A stretch of 64,000 nt of DNA, taken from Eubacterium multiforme. Lineage in GTDB: Bacteria; Bacillota; Clostridia; Clostridiales; Clostridiaceae. Of this stretch, positions 42,526 to 51,552 are shown piece after piece. The stretch is taken from NCBI RefSeq assembly GCF_030813415.1, contig NZ_JAUSUF010000004.1, positions 62,001-126,000 of the forward strand, read 5' to 3'. How positions within the stretch are numbered: position 1 is the stretch's first letter; the number at the start of each line of letters is the position of its first letter. Position numbers and translations under genes: made by a program. Under the pieces are notes generated by a model. That model ran no database searches. It saw only the letters and a program-made list of their open reading frames with translations, and was not told where the DNA came from.

Positions 42526-42557
42526 GAAAAAGTGACTGAAAAAGTGACTGAAAAAAA
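42526..42557 (+). repeat. 12-bp tandem repeat GTGACTGAAAAA
   Basis: Two exact copies and one degenerate copy (GTGATTGAAAAA) directly after the transposase stop codon. Confidence 0.7.
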
Positions 42558-42741
42558 GTAGCTTGAAACTTATATATATCAATGCTTATGTAATAAATAA
42601 AAAAACATAAATATATAATATTAAAATTTATAATAATATGTATATTAGATAATAAGAGAGTATAGATTAGAAATTATAAAAAAATTAGAATAGGGGAATT
42701 TTAACGTAATCGGATTTGAAAATAAATTAAAATTAGTATAA

Positions 42742-42952
42742 AATTAATGACATGATGCAGACGGATCATAATACTTAGCACTTTTTGATGCGGAATAATA
42801 GAATTAGTCGCATTACTTGATTATATGCGGGAGAGTTGTTTTAGTATGTAAATACGGATGATGAGTATTAGCGATAATCAAAGAAAATGGTAATGTAAAA
42901 GCATATGTCATTAATTCATATTTTTGATATTAGGCTTTTACATTATTTTTTT
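42742..42952 (+). ncRNA. Candidate structured RNA with competing terminator, downstream of IS110
   Basis: AATTAATGACAT (42742-42753) is exactly complementary to ATGTCATTAATT (42905-42916). Inside lie TAATACTTA/TGAGTATTA (42769-42777 / 42862-42870) and TGATGCG/CGCATTA (42786-42792 / 42809-42815). A terminator TAATGTAAAAGC/GCTTTTACATTA (42891-42902 / 42934-42945) followed by seven T crosses the outer helix, so the two cannot form side by side. This resembles either a bridge RNA in the right end of the IS or a riboswitch-like leader of the next gene, which starts 205 bases on. No known class is recognised. Confidence 0.5.
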
Positions 42953-43157
42953 GACAATAATATAAAGGTATATTAGTCGTGCAAAAAAATGATTAAAAAT
43001 AAAAGAAAAGTCAATAGAAAAGTCAAATAAAAATAGTAAATGGGAGTAATTAAAAGGAAAATAGAGTATTTTATATCTATAGTGATTTAATGTGATGAGT
43101 ATTATGATATAATATGTTAATAAGAGGATAAAAAATTAATTAAAGGAGCTGAAATTT

Positions 43158-43724
43158 ATGAGTGATAAAAGAGTGATTGATTTTAATGAATTAAAAAATA
43201 GAGTTAATGAAAAAGATATAGATAAGTTCGAAGAATATATGTATGATTTACTTTATAAAACACAGACTGGCCAAATGAGCCTAGGAGAATTTTCCTCAAA
43301 TATTTCAAGCTATATGGCAGAAAATAATATATCTCAAAAGAAACTTTTTGAAATACAAAAGAAAGTTATGGAAAGGTATGGATTTGACCCATCTGGAATG
43401 GAAGATAGTCTAAAAGGAATGGGCATTGATTTAGATTCAGTAGACCTTGAAAATAACTATGAAATGCTAAGAAAAAAGGCATCATTTCAGGAAAAATATA
43501 ATCAAAAGGTTGTATCAAAACCTATGGATGAATATTTTATAGAAAATGCTAACAATAAAGTTAAAATTATTTTAGATAAAGAAAATGTAGTATTAATAAG
43601 TGAAAGAGACATAGATTTAAATGATAATGAATTAAATGAGTTTTTATGTTCCTACAAGAAGATGGTAGAAGGGGATACTTTAAAAGTTACTATTTGTAAA
43701 AATAGTAATGTGTATGATTATTAA
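43158..43724 (+). CDS. DUF3867 family protein
   Basis: 188-residue soluble, acidic protein of a family found in Clostridium; no catalytic motif is known. The N-terminal region (RVIDFNELKNRVNEKDIDKF) and a central SYMAENNISQKKLFEIQKK stretch appear helical; the last 50 residues look like two strands and a helix. AAAGGAGCTG precedes the start, and a terminator follows. It is the first gene that looks like core chromosome rather than mobile element. Confidence 0.75.
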   Translation: MSDKRVIDFNELKNRVNEKDIDKFEEYMYDLLYKTQTGQMSLGEFSSNISSYMAENNISQKKLFEIQKKVMERYGFDPSGMEDSLKGMGIDLDSVDLENNYEMLRKKASFQEKYNQKVVSKPMDEYFIENANNKVKIILDKENVVLISERDIDLNDNELNEFLCSYKKMVEGDTLKVTICKNSNVYDY

Positions 43725-43729
43725 AACTT

Positions 43730-43759
43730 AAGCCAGAGCTTTAAGCTTTGGCTTTTTTT
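43730..43759 (+). terminator. Terminator after the DUF3867 gene
   Basis: AGCCAGAGC and GCTTTGGCT around TTTAA, followed by seven T. Confidence 0.8.
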
Positions 43760-43812
43760 ATTTTACTTTTAGTAGAAAAATGATATAATATTTTGATAGA
43801 TGAGGTGATAAA

Positions 43813-44679
43813 ATGAGCGGTATAGCAGGACAAGGTTGTGAAAGAATAATCCCAGAAGAGGATAAGAAACCTTTAAAAGATATAGAGAGAAGTATAGTAA
43901 AAAGATATAGAAAACATATTTGGTCTAAATTTGTTAAGGCTGTTAAAAAATATAATTTAGTTGAAGAAGGAGATAAGATTGCTGTTGCAATTTCAGGAGG
44001 AAAAGACTCCCTTCTTATGGCAAAATTATTTCAAGAGCTTCAAAGACATGGACAAATAAAGTTTGATTTAGAATTTATTGCTATGGATCCAGGATATCAT
44101 AAGCAAATAAAAGAACTTTTAATAGATAACTGTAACTATTTAAATATACCAGTACATATTTATGAGTCAGGAATTTTTAAAGTTATTGATGAGAAAGCTA
44201 GTGAGTATCCTTGCTATCTTTGTGCAAGAATGAGAAGAGGTTCTTTATATGCAAAGGCCCAATCAATGGGATGTAATAAACTAGCATTAGGACATCATTA
44301 TAATGATGTTATAGAAACAACTCTTTTAAATATTCTTTATTCAGGTAACTTTAAAACAATGCTTCCAAAGCTTAAGTCAACAAATTTTGAAGGACTTGAA
44401 CTTATAAGACCTATGTACTTTATAGAAGAGGATTATATTAAGAGATTTATTAAATATAGTGGAATATGGCCACTTAATTGTGCTTGTATGGTTGCAGCTA
44501 AGAAGGTTGGTAACAAAAGGTACGAAATAAAAGATTTAATAGAAAATCTTAAGAAAAACTTTTATGGAGTAGATAAGTCAATATTTAAGGCAGCTGAAAA
44601 TGTAAATATGGATTCTATATTAGGCTGGGAAAAGGATGGAGTTAAACATTCTTATTTAGAATTTTATGATGAAGAATAA
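43813..44679 (+). CDS. TtcA-like PP-loop tRNA thiolation ATPase
   Basis: Activates a tRNA base by adenylation for sulfur insertion. The PP-loop is AVAISGGKDSLLMAKLF (about residues 58-74). The pair CYLCARM (about 136) and a later CACM (about 222) give the three Cys that hold an Fe-S cluster in TtcA. ALGHHYNDVIETTLLNILYS is the conserved family stretch. At 288 residues it fits TtcA/TtuA-type proteins. AGGTGAT precedes the ATG. It is a single gene ended by a strong terminator. The exact target base is not certain in this group. Confidence 0.8.
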   Translation: MSGIAGQGCERIIPEEDKKPLKDIERSIVKRYRKHIWSKFVKAVKKYNLVEEGDKIAVAISGGKDSLLMAKLFQELQRHGQIKFDLEFIAMDPGYHKQIKELLIDNCNYLNIPVHIYESGIFKVIDEKASEYPCYLCARMRRGSLYAKAQSMGCNKLALGHHYNDVIETTLLNILYSGNFKTMLPKLKSTNFEGLELIRPMYFIEEDYIKRFIKYSGIWPLNCACMVAAKKVGNKRYEIKDLIENLKKNFYGVDKSIFKAAENVNMDSILGWEKDGVKHSYLEFYDEE

Positions 44680-44697
44680 AAAGTAAATTAAATAAAG

Positions 44698-44740
44698 TGC
44701 ACCCAAAATGTCAGATAATAATAACATTTTGGGTGTTTTT
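44698..44740. terminator. Bidirectional terminator
   Basis: CACCCAAAATGT and ACATTTTGGGTG (44700-44711 / 44724-44735), followed by a T run; shared by the convergent TtcA-like and Cof genes. Confidence 0.85.
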
Positions 44741-45609
44741 TATGCTAAGTTTTTTATATGTTCTTTTATAGCGTAGGCAACACCATTTTCATCATTTTTT
44801 AAGGTTACAAAGCTGCATTCTTTTTTTATTTTATTATCTGCATTACCCATAGCAACACTATATTTTACTTTTTTAAACATAGAAAGATCATTAAAATTAT
44901 CTCCAATAGCCATAACTTCATCTAAAGGTATATTAAGAGAATTTGCAATATATTCAACAGCATTTCCTTTTGAGGAATAGTTGCTAACTATTTCAAAATT
45001 GTTTTCATGAGAGGAAACAATGGATATATCTTTAATGTCTTTAAGAGCTTGTCTTCCTTTTAAAAGTTTTTCTTTATCATGTGATACCACAGCAATGTTA
45101 TAACAAGGTTTATTAATCATTTCATTTATTGAATTTACTCTTTGTATTTCTGCAGAATCAGGAGAGTTATAGAATATTTCAAGAACATTATCAAGGATTT
45201 CTTCCTTTAAAGAACTATTAGTTTCCTTAGATTTATAAAAATCTGCAATTAATCTTTCCCTTCCATCTATAGGTTCTAGAATATTTTCATCAGTTGAAAT
45301 AGCATAGTAAAAATTATTGTAGTGTAAATATGGTAAAATTTTATTAAGTGCAGATATAGTTATAGGATAAGATTTAAGTTCATTTCCACAAATTGTATGA
45401 ATTTGAGAACCGTTGCTTGAAATAATATAAGGAGTGTCTATACCAGCATTCTTTATTATGTTTCTAGCACTATTGAAGGTTCTTCCAGTAGAAATAATTA
45501 CTTCTATTCCTTGTTTTTGAGCTTCAAGTATTGCTAAAATATTTTCTTTACTTATACCACGTTTTGAATTTAATAATGTTCCATCTAAATCTGTTGCAAT
45601 TAATCTCAT
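44740..45609 (-). CDS. Cof-type HAD phosphatase
   Basis: 289 residues of the HAD IIB class: motif I DLDGTLLNS (residues 6-14), motif II ISTGR, and motif IV GDNFNDLSMFK with Lys in YSSKGNAVEY before it. These are sugar-phosphate or flavin phosphatases of broad specificity. GGAGGA precedes the ATG. It is transcribed alone, opposite to its neighbours. Confidence 0.85.
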   Translation of the reverse strand: MRLIATDLDGTLLNSKRGISKENILAILEAQKQGIEVIISTGRTFNSARNIIKNAGIDTPYIISSNGSQIHTICGNELKSYPITISALNKILPYLHYNNFYYAISTDENILEPIDGRERLIADFYKSKETNSSLKEEILDNVLEIFYNSPDSAEIQRVNSINEMINKPCYNIAVVSHDKEKLLKGRQALKDIKDISIVSSHENNFEIVSNYSSKGNAVEYIANSLNIPLDEVMAIGDNFNDLSMFKKVKYSVAMGNADNKIKKECSFVTLKNDENGVAYAIKEHIKNLA

Positions 45610-45838
45610 AAAATCCTCCTAAAAATAAATATATAATTAGTATTATTTTACTAATAAACTTTAAAAAAGTACAACTTAATATAAATATTTAATTAAAAAT
45701 TGAAGGATAAATTAATATAGTGATATAATCAAAATATATTGAAATTTATAAGTTAAAATATAAATAAGTAATGTAAATATGCTTTAAATATAACTAATGG
45801 AAACTTTTACAAAAATATTTTAAATGAAAGGAGAATTT

Positions 45839-46033
45839 ATGACAGTAGAAGAATTAAAAAATATGGATGTAAATATACTTGTAAGTATTATTAATTTAAA
45901 ACTTAGAGATTTTTACAAAAATTTAGACCAGCTATGTTATGACATGGATATTAGTAAAGATATTCTTATAGAAAAATTAGGTAGTGGAAACTATAAATAT
46001 AACTCAACTTTAAATCAATTTAAAAATTTATAA
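45839..46033 (+). CDS. Small hypothetical protein
   Basis: ATG at 45839 is chosen because AAAGGAGAA is directly upstream; the earlier ATG at 45824 overlaps that site. 64 acidic residues, mainly helical (TVEELKNMDVNILVSIINLK). No motif is known. No terminator is obvious before the next small gene. Confidence 0.6.
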   Translation: MTVEELKNMDVNILVSIINLKLRDFYKNLDQLCYDMDISKDILIEKLGSGNYKYNSTLNQFKNL

Positions 46034-46159
46034 GGTATTGTTATTATAAATAAAATGATATTCTTTTTCAGTTGAAATTTATATTTTCTATGGAATAGAT
46101 GTCCCGGTATGGGGTATAATATAGGAAAGAATTTAAAAGATGGAAAGGTGGTCTTTTTT

Positions 46160-46282
46160 ATGAATATTAAAAAAACAGGTAAATTTGCAGTGTTAGTTGC
46201 AGCAGCTACAGCTTTAGTTGCAACATTAGTAAATGATAAAAAAAGAAAAGAGGAAAGCTTAAATAAGGATGATAATGAATAA
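46160..46282 (+). CDS. Small membrane-anchored peptide
   Basis: 40 residues behind GGAAAGGTGG: one Ala/Val-rich hydrophobic segment (KFAVLVAAATALVATLV) and a charged tail (NDKKRKEESLNKDDNE). It starts 21 bases before the stop-to-start gap of the GGDEF-EAL gene and may be co-transcribed with it. No family is recognised. Confidence 0.55.
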   Translation: MNIKKTGKFAVLVAAATALVATLVNDKKRKEESLNKDDNE

Positions 46283-46303
46283 TTTAGCTTAAGGGTACGG
46301 ACA

Positions 46304-48064
46304 ATGGAAAATCATGATAGGGATATCAAAAACATAAATGTAGTTTCGGATAAGGAATTACCTAAAGATAAAAAATTTTTTATGGATAATTGGAATTCTA
46401 TAAAGGAAATTTCAAAATATACAAAGGACACCTTTATAAAATTAAATTTAAAAGAAGATAAAATTCAATTATTAGGTGGCCCCATTGGAAATATATTTAA
46501 TTTAAAAAAAGGTATAAATGAGATAAATAAAAATGAATTTATGTTGAATTTAGAAGAAACTAGTAGGGTAGCATTTGAAAATATAATTAATGATAAAGAT
46601 AATTTTGAAACTAACGAATTTATATTAAGAGGAAAAGATAAGGATAATGCTACAGTTTGGCTTAAATGTATTTTACAAAGGGTAGTTGAGAATGAAGAAA
46701 GTTTTTCACATGTTGGAGTATTAAATGATGTAACTAGTGAAATATTACGGCATAGAGAATATAGCAAAATAATTGAATATGATATAACAACTAAAGTACC
46801 AAATAAATATTTTATGAAGGATGTTGTAGACAATTATCTTTTAAAATGTGAAGAATATGAGGAAACAGGAGCATTTTTACTAATAGATTTAGATAATTTT
46901 AAACTTATAAATGATATCTTTGACCATGAAGTAGGAGACATATTATTATTTTTAATAGCTGATAAATTAACATCAATTTTAAATGAATATGATATTATAT
47001 GTAGATATAGTGGAGATGAATTTATAATATTTAAGCCTAATATTAATGGTGTAAAGGAAGCAGAGGATTTTGCTAAAAAAATTATAGATACCCTTGAAGA
47101 ACCAGTAATAGTTAGGGGAGATCAACTAAATATAACTGCCAGTATTGGAATTTCCTTTTATCCCCATAATGGAAGAGATTTTAATGAACTTTTAAGAACG
47201 GCAGATACTGCTGTTTACTGTGCTAAAAGAAATGGTAAGAATGGATATAAAATATTTAGTAATAATCTTTCAATTGAGATTGAAAGAGTTTATAGCATTC
47301 AAAGATATTTAAAAAATGCTATATCAAATGGTGAGTTATTTTTACTTTTCCAGCCAAATATATCGTTAAAAGATTCAAAAATGCACGGAATGGAAGCACT
47401 TCTTAGATGGAATAGTAAAGAACTAGGTCTTGTAAGCCCAGATGAAATAATACCAGTGGCTGAATCTACTAGGTTAATTTTATCTATTGGAACCTTTGTC
47501 CTTGAAGAAGTATTTAAAAAAACAAAGCAGTTATTAGAAGATGGATATAAAGATTTTAAAATTGCAATTAATTTATCAGAAATGCAATTAAGATATAACA
47601 CTATTATAAATGATTTTGAATATCTTATAAAAAAATATAATATACCATTAAAATATATAGAAGTAGAAATTACAGAAAGTATTTTAATGAAATCATTTGA
47701 TAAAAATATTAAAGTTCTAAATAGGATAAGAGATTTAGGGGTAAGTATTGCATTGGATGATTTTGGGACGGGGTATTCCTCTTTAAATTATTTAACTAAG
47801 TTACCTATTGATATTTTAAAAATTGATAGAAGTTTTGTTGTAGATTTAATGAAAAATTATAAAAGTAGATGTATAGTTGAAAATATTATAAACCTTTCCC
47901 ACGAATTAGGAATTAGTGTAATTGCTGAAGGTGTGGAAGAATTAGAACAAGTAATTTATTTAAAAAGTATAAATTGTGATAGCATACAAGGGTATTATTT
48001 TAGTAAGCCAGATGAATTTTCAAATATTAAGGAATTATTTGATAAAGAATTTTTAATTAACTAA
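46304..48064 (+). CDS. PAS-GGDEF-EAL cyclic-di-GMP protein
   Basis: 586 residues, no membrane segment. Residues 25-165 are a PAS-like sensor. The GGDEF domain (about 165-325) has FLLIDLDNFKLINDIFDHEV and an active-site loop YSGDEFII in which the first Gly is Ser, a change compatible with activity. The EAL domain (about 340-580) keeps HGMEALLRW, the metal-binding EITES and DDFGTGYSSLNY, and LKIDRSF, so phosphodiesterase activity is likely. It both makes and breaks cyclic-di-GMP, or uses GGDEF as a regulator of EAL. The ribosome binding site is weak. Confidence 0.9.
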   Translation: MENHDRDIKNINVVSDKELPKDKKFFMDNWNSIKEISKYTKDTFIKLNLKEDKIQLLGGPIGNIFNLKKGINEINKNEFMLNLEETSRVAFENIINDKDNFETNEFILRGKDKDNATVWLKCILQRVVENEESFSHVGVLNDVTSEILRHREYSKIIEYDITTKVPNKYFMKDVVDNYLLKCEEYEETGAFLLIDLDNFKLINDIFDHEVGDILLFLIADKLTSILNEYDIICRYSGDEFIIFKPNINGVKEAEDFAKKIIDTLEEPVIVRGDQLNITASIGISFYPHNGRDFNELLRTADTAVYCAKRNGKNGYKIFSNNLSIEIERVYSIQRYLKNAISNGELFLLFQPNISLKDSKMHGMEALLRWNSKELGLVSPDEIIPVAESTRLILSIGTFVLEEVFKKTKQLLEDGYKDFKIAINLSEMQLRYNTIINDFEYLIKKYNIPLKYIEVEITESILMKSFDKNIKVLNRIRDLGVSIALDDFGTGYSSLNYLTKLPIDILKIDRSFVVDLMKNYKSRCIVENIINLSHELGISVIAEGVEELEQVIYLKSINCDSIQGYYFSKPDEFSNIKELFDKEFLIN

Positions 48065-48116
48065 AGATTATGAAATGATAAGGAATACATTTAATTTTTT
48101 TGTGAAACGCCATGGC

Positions 48117-48153
48117 AAGTGTACCTCTAGTTAATATTAAAGGTACACTTTTA
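48117..48153. terminator. Bidirectional terminator
   Basis: AAGTGTACCT and AGGTACACTT around a 14-base loop, between the convergent GGDEF-EAL and deacetylase genes. Confidence 0.8.
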
Positions 48154-48165
48154 AATTGGCTATTT

Positions 48166-48867
48166 TTATTTTATGTAATTAAAACATTCTGGTGTGGAGG
48201 GAGTAATTTTTTTAAAGACGTACCCTTTAGATTTATAATAAGATATTATTTTAGGTAGTGCTTTAGCGGAATTTTTATTCATTGTTCCACAATGCATTAA
48301 AAGTATTACTGAATCTTTATTACTTTTAGAATTTTTAATGTAAGAATTGGGACTTGCATTGTGATTTGCTCCATCACCACTATCAACATTCCAATTATAA
48401 ATTTTAAGATTGTTTTTATGAAGTAAATTAATTAAAGAGGGTTTAAGTTTGTATGATGTATTATTACATCCAAAGGGAAATCTTAAAATTGTTGGCTTTA
48501 TATTAACTATTTCATTTATAAGAGCTTGAGTTTTAAGCATTTCATTTAGGAAGCCTTCATTTGAAGAATAAAGGTTTCTTTTTTCATGGGTAAAACTATG
48601 AAGACCTAGTGAATGCCCCTCATTATAAACCCTTTTTAGTACATCTTCTCTTCCTTTTATTTCATTACCAATTATAAAAAAGGTTCCTTTAACATTTTCC
48701 TTTTTTAAAGTATCTAAAATACTAGGAAGTACTTTAGTAGAAGGACCATCATCAAAGGTTAAATAAATTACTTTTTCCTCTTTAGGTTCATTACCAAAGG
48801 TTTTTAAGGCGGGGATTAAAGACACTAATAATATTAAAATTAAAATATTTAGAAATAATTTTTTCAA
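48166..48867 (-). CDS. Secreted polysaccharide deacetylase
   Basis: 233 residues, TTG start behind GAAGGTG. A signal peptide or anchor lies at residues 4-22 (FLNILILILLVSLIPAL). NodB-fold motifs: YLTFDDGPS (catalytic Asp pair), HSLGLHSFTH (metal-binding His pair), RFPFGCNN, and LLMHCG. It probably removes N-acetyl groups from peptidoglycan or another glycan outside the cell. Confidence 0.85.
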   Translation of the reverse strand: MKKLFLNILILILLVSLIPALKTFGNEPKEEKVIYLTFDDGPSTKVLPSILDTLKKENVKGTFFIIGNEIKGREDVLKRVYNEGHSLGLHSFTHEKRNLYSSNEGFLNEMLKTQALINEIVNIKPTILRFPFGCNNTSYKLKPSLINLLHKNNLKIYNWNVDSGDGANHNASPNSYIKNSKSNKDSVILLMHCGTMNKNSAKALPKIISYYKSKGYVFKKITPSTPECFNYIK

Positions 48868-49019
48868 CTATATCACCTTCTTTAAAAATTAATCAATAAA
48901 TATATATTAAGCATAAGTGTTTAAATATATACAAGTTTAGATAATTTATAAAAATTTATAATAAAGCTTTTATAAATTTTTAAATTGTGCTATAATTTAA
49001 TAAATAAAAAATAATCTTT

Positions 49020-49222
49020 AAATTAGTACAGAGATGCTAGTAAGAAGGAAAATAATTTTAAAACTACATAAATTATATTTGTGTAGATAAATTTAGAGAT
49101 ATTATATCTTCTTGCAGTATTTGTAAGAAGATTTTTTTTACCTTTTAAAGGCAGTCCAGAGAGGCTGAAAAAGGGAGAGGTTTAATAAATTTCTCCTGAT
49201 AAATAGTAGGGAGTGATATTTT
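49020..49222 (+). promoter_or_regulatory. PyrR-responsive leader of the uracil permease gene
   Basis: Contains CAGTCCAGAGAGGCTG (49152-49167), matching the PyrR-binding loop consensus and held in a CCTTTT/AAAAGG stem. A second, degenerate site (AGTACAGAGATGCTAGTAAG) lies at about 49024-49043. Between them an intrinsic terminator (ATCTTCTT/AAGAAGAT then eight T, 49106-49139) is present. This suggests pyrimidine-controlled attenuation, with a second PyrR site close to the start codon. Confidence 0.8.
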
Positions 49223-50500
49223 ATGCAATTATTTGAAACATATGAGGTAAGAGCAGAGAAAAGTTTAAAGGTTAAAGTTACAAGGTGTATATTAGCACTT
49301 CAACATTTAATAGCAATGTTTGGAGCAACAATATTAGTGCCAATGCTTACAGGATTAGATCCTTCAGTAGCGTTGTTTACAGCAGGACTTGGAACTTTAA
49401 TATTTCATTTATGCACTAAAGGAAAGGTTCCAGTATTTTTAGGTTCATCCTTTGCTTTCATTGCAGTAATAAATGTAGTAAAGTCACAATATGGTGATTT
49501 AAGATATGCTCAAGGTGGAATATTTGTAGCAGGACTTATGTACATATTAGCAGCAATTGTAATTAAAAAAATTGGTGCAGATAAAGTAAAAAAATTATTA
49601 CCAGCTCAAGTTGTTGGACCAATGATTATGGTAATTGGACTTACTTTAATTCCAACAGCATTAAAAATGGGAAGTGAAAATGTTGTTTTAGCAGTTGTAA
49701 CTTTAGGTACAACTTTATTAGTAAGATTTTTTGGTAGAGGATTTTTTAAACAAATAGCAATATTAGTTGGGGTAGTAGTAGGATATATAGTAGCACTAAG
49801 TACTGGATTCGTAGATGTTAATGCTATAAGAGATGCAGCATTTTTCTCAATTCCAAACTTTACATTACCAAAGTTTAATATAGGTGCAATAGCTATAATA
49901 TCACCAGTTGTTCTTGCAGTATTTATGGAACATATAGGTGATATAACAACAAATGGAACTGTAGTAGGTAAAAACTTTATTGAAGACCCAGGCTTAAATA
50001 GAACATTTTTAGGAGATGGACTAGCAACAATGGTGGCAGCATTACTTGGAGGACCTGCAGAAACAACTTATGGAGAAAATACAGGAGTTCTTGCAATAAC
50101 TAAAAATTATGATCCATCATTACTTAGATTAACATCAATATTTGCAATATGCCTTGGATTTATATCAAAGTTTGGGGTAGCTATTAGAACAATACCACAA
50201 TCAGTAATGGGTGGAATTAGTATAATGTTATTTAGTATGATAACATTTATAGGATGCAAAACAATAAAGACTGGAAATATTAAATTTAACTGGAAAAATG
50301 CTTTAGTTATAGGTTCTATATTATTCGTAGGATTAATAGCACCATATATAAATCCAATGTTAGATCAAAACTTTGGATTTATAATAGGAATAAAGGTAAG
50401 TGAAACTGTTACAATATCAGGATTAAGTTTTGCAGCAATAGTTGGAGTTTTATTAAACTTAATATTAAATGGATTTAATAAAAAAGAAGAAAGTAAATAA
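49223..50500 (+). CDS. uraA: Uracil permease (NCS2 family)
   Basis: Proton-linked uracil uptake. 425 residues with about 14 membrane segments; the N-terminal ALQHLIAMFGATILVPMLTG and the QVVGPMIMVIGLTLIP stretch are typical of UraA/PyrP. The substrate-binding Glu pair appears in VFMEHIGDITTNG and AETTYGENTGVLAITK. The PyrR leader directly upstream independently supports uracil as substrate. GGGAGTG precedes the ATG. A terminator follows. Confidence 0.92.
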   Translation: MQLFETYEVRAEKSLKVKVTRCILALQHLIAMFGATILVPMLTGLDPSVALFTAGLGTLIFHLCTKGKVPVFLGSSFAFIAVINVVKSQYGDLRYAQGGIFVAGLMYILAAIVIKKIGADKVKKLLPAQVVGPMIMVIGLTLIPTALKMGSENVVLAVVTLGTTLLVRFFGRGFFKQIAILVGVVVGYIVALSTGFVDVNAIRDAAFFSIPNFTLPKFNIGAIAIISPVVLAVFMEHIGDITTNGTVVGKNFIEDPGLNRTFLGDGLATMVAALLGGPAETTYGENTGVLAITKNYDPSLLRLTSIFAICLGFISKFGVAIRTIPQSVMGGISIMLFSMITFIGCKTIKTGNIKFNWKNALVIGSILFVGLIAPYINPMLDQNFGFIIGIKVSETVTISGLSFAAIVGVLLNLILNGFNKKEESK

Positions 50501-50507
50501 TTTTTGT

Positions 50508-50548
50508 AAAGCTAGAGAAGAATTTTAATAGATTTTTCTCTAGCTTTT
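50508..50548 (+). terminator. Terminator after the uracil permease gene
   Basis: AAAGCTAGAGAAGAA and TTTTCTCTAGCTTT around a 12-base loop, followed by TATAT. Confidence 0.75.
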
Positions 50549-50617
50549 ATATTAGCAATCACAACCTTAACCTATTAATCATAGTTTGTAGTATAAATTA
50601 ATTTAGGAGGTTTTTCT

Positions 50618-50992
50618 TTGAAAAATGAAATGAAAAGAAAAAAGGAAAATGTTTATGAGTTAAAGGCAAAATCTATAGTTGAAAAGGGAAAAATAATTGT
50701 TTATACATTAATGAATGATTTAAATGGGAAAAAATTAAAGGGGATAAAAGTTAATTTATATATAATAAATGGAGTTTCACCATTTTTATTAATGAGTAAA
50801 TATAGTGATGAAAATGGTAAAGTAGAATTTTTAAACATAGATGATGGAAATTATAGAATAATTGAAATTATTGATAAGAAAGTATATGAAAAACCAACTT
50901 ATATAAGGTGGAATGAAATAAATATTTCAAGCTATTGTAAGGAAGAGACAATATATATTATAAATAAAAAGAGAAATGTATATAAAAGTTAA
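50618..50992 (+). CDS. Small SpaA/Cna-B-like beta-sandwich protein
   Basis: TTG start behind AGGAGG; 124 residues, no signal peptide or sorting signal. The central part (TLMNDLNGKKLKGIKVNLYI, then SDENGKVEFLNIDDGNYRII) has the prealbumin-like pattern of SpaA/Cna-B domains of surface proteins. No isopeptide-forming Lys/Asn/Glu trio can be asserted. Its function inside the cell is not known. Confidence 0.6.
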   Translation: MKNEMKRKKENVYELKAKSIVEKGKIIVYTLMNDLNGKKLKGIKVNLYIINGVSPFLLMSKYSDENGKVEFLNIDDGNYRIIEIIDKKVYEKPTYIRWNEINISSYCKEETIYIINKKRNVYKS

Positions 50993-50994
50993 GA

Positions 50995-51030
50995 ATATAG
51001 CGAATCCATTTATTTTGGATTCGTTATATT
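50995..51030 (+). terminator. Intrinsic terminator
   Basis: ATATAGCGAATCCA and TGGATTCGTTATAT-type arms, the sequence continuing into TTTATTTT. Confidence 0.75.
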
Positions 51031-51084
51031 TATTTTATATGATATAATTTAATGTATTAGATTTATAAATAAGGAGAATTTTAA

Positions 51085-51522
51085 ATGGAAAGATTTAAAC
51101 TTAAAGTTGAAAGAATAAATGAAAAGGCAAAGTTACCTAATTATGCTCATGAAGGAGATGCAGGATTAGATTTATATTCTATTGAAGAACTTATATTAAA
51201 GCCAGGTGAAAGTGGATTTGTACATACTGGTATTAAAATAGAATTACCTAAAAATACAGAGGCTCAAGTAAGGCCAAGAAGCGGCTTAGCTTTAAAGCAT
51301 GGTATTACAGTACTAAATACTCCAGGAACTGTAGACGAAGGCTATAGAGGGGAAATAAATATAATATTAATAAACCATAGCAAAAAAGAATTTGTAGTTG
51401 AAGAGGGAATGAAAATTGCCCAAATGATTGTTAAACCAGTTTGGAGAGTAGATGTAGAGGAAGTTTCAAGTCTTTCAGGTAGTGAAAGAGGAGAAGATGG
51501 TTTTGGTTCAACTGGACTTTAA
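51085..51522 (+). CDS. dut: dUTP diphosphatase
   Basis: Hydrolyses dUTP to dUMP, keeping uracil out of DNA. All trimeric-dUTPase motifs are present: AGLDLYS (I), [11 protein letters not shown] (II), [11 protein letters not shown] (III), AQMIVKPV (IV) and the C-terminal [13 protein letters not shown] (V). At 145 residues it is the normal length. AAGGAG precedes the ATG. It shares a bidirectional terminator with the convergent ABC-F gene. Confidence 0.95.
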   Translation: MERFKLKVERINEKAKLPNYAHEGDAGLDLYSIEELILKPGESGFVHTGIKIELPKNTEAQVRPRSGLALKHGITVLNTPGTVDEGYRGEINIILINHSKKEFVVEEGMKIAQMIVKPVWRVDVEEVSSLSGSERGEDGFGSTGL

Positions 51523-51552
51523 AAAAAGACTCCTTTAAAGGAGTCTTTTTTT
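51521..51552. terminator. Bidirectional terminator between dut and the ABC-F gene
   Basis: AAAAAAAGACTCCTTT and AAAGGAGTCTTTTTTT form a perfect hairpin. Confidence 0.9.

Noticed and set aside
42742..42952. Structured region considered as a cyclic-di-GMP, glycine or T-box riboswitch
   Set aside because: None of the conserved core sequences of these classes could be found.
45824..45838. Upstream ATG for the small gene at 45839
   Set aside because: This ATG overlaps the AAAGGAG site, which is placed properly for the later ATG.
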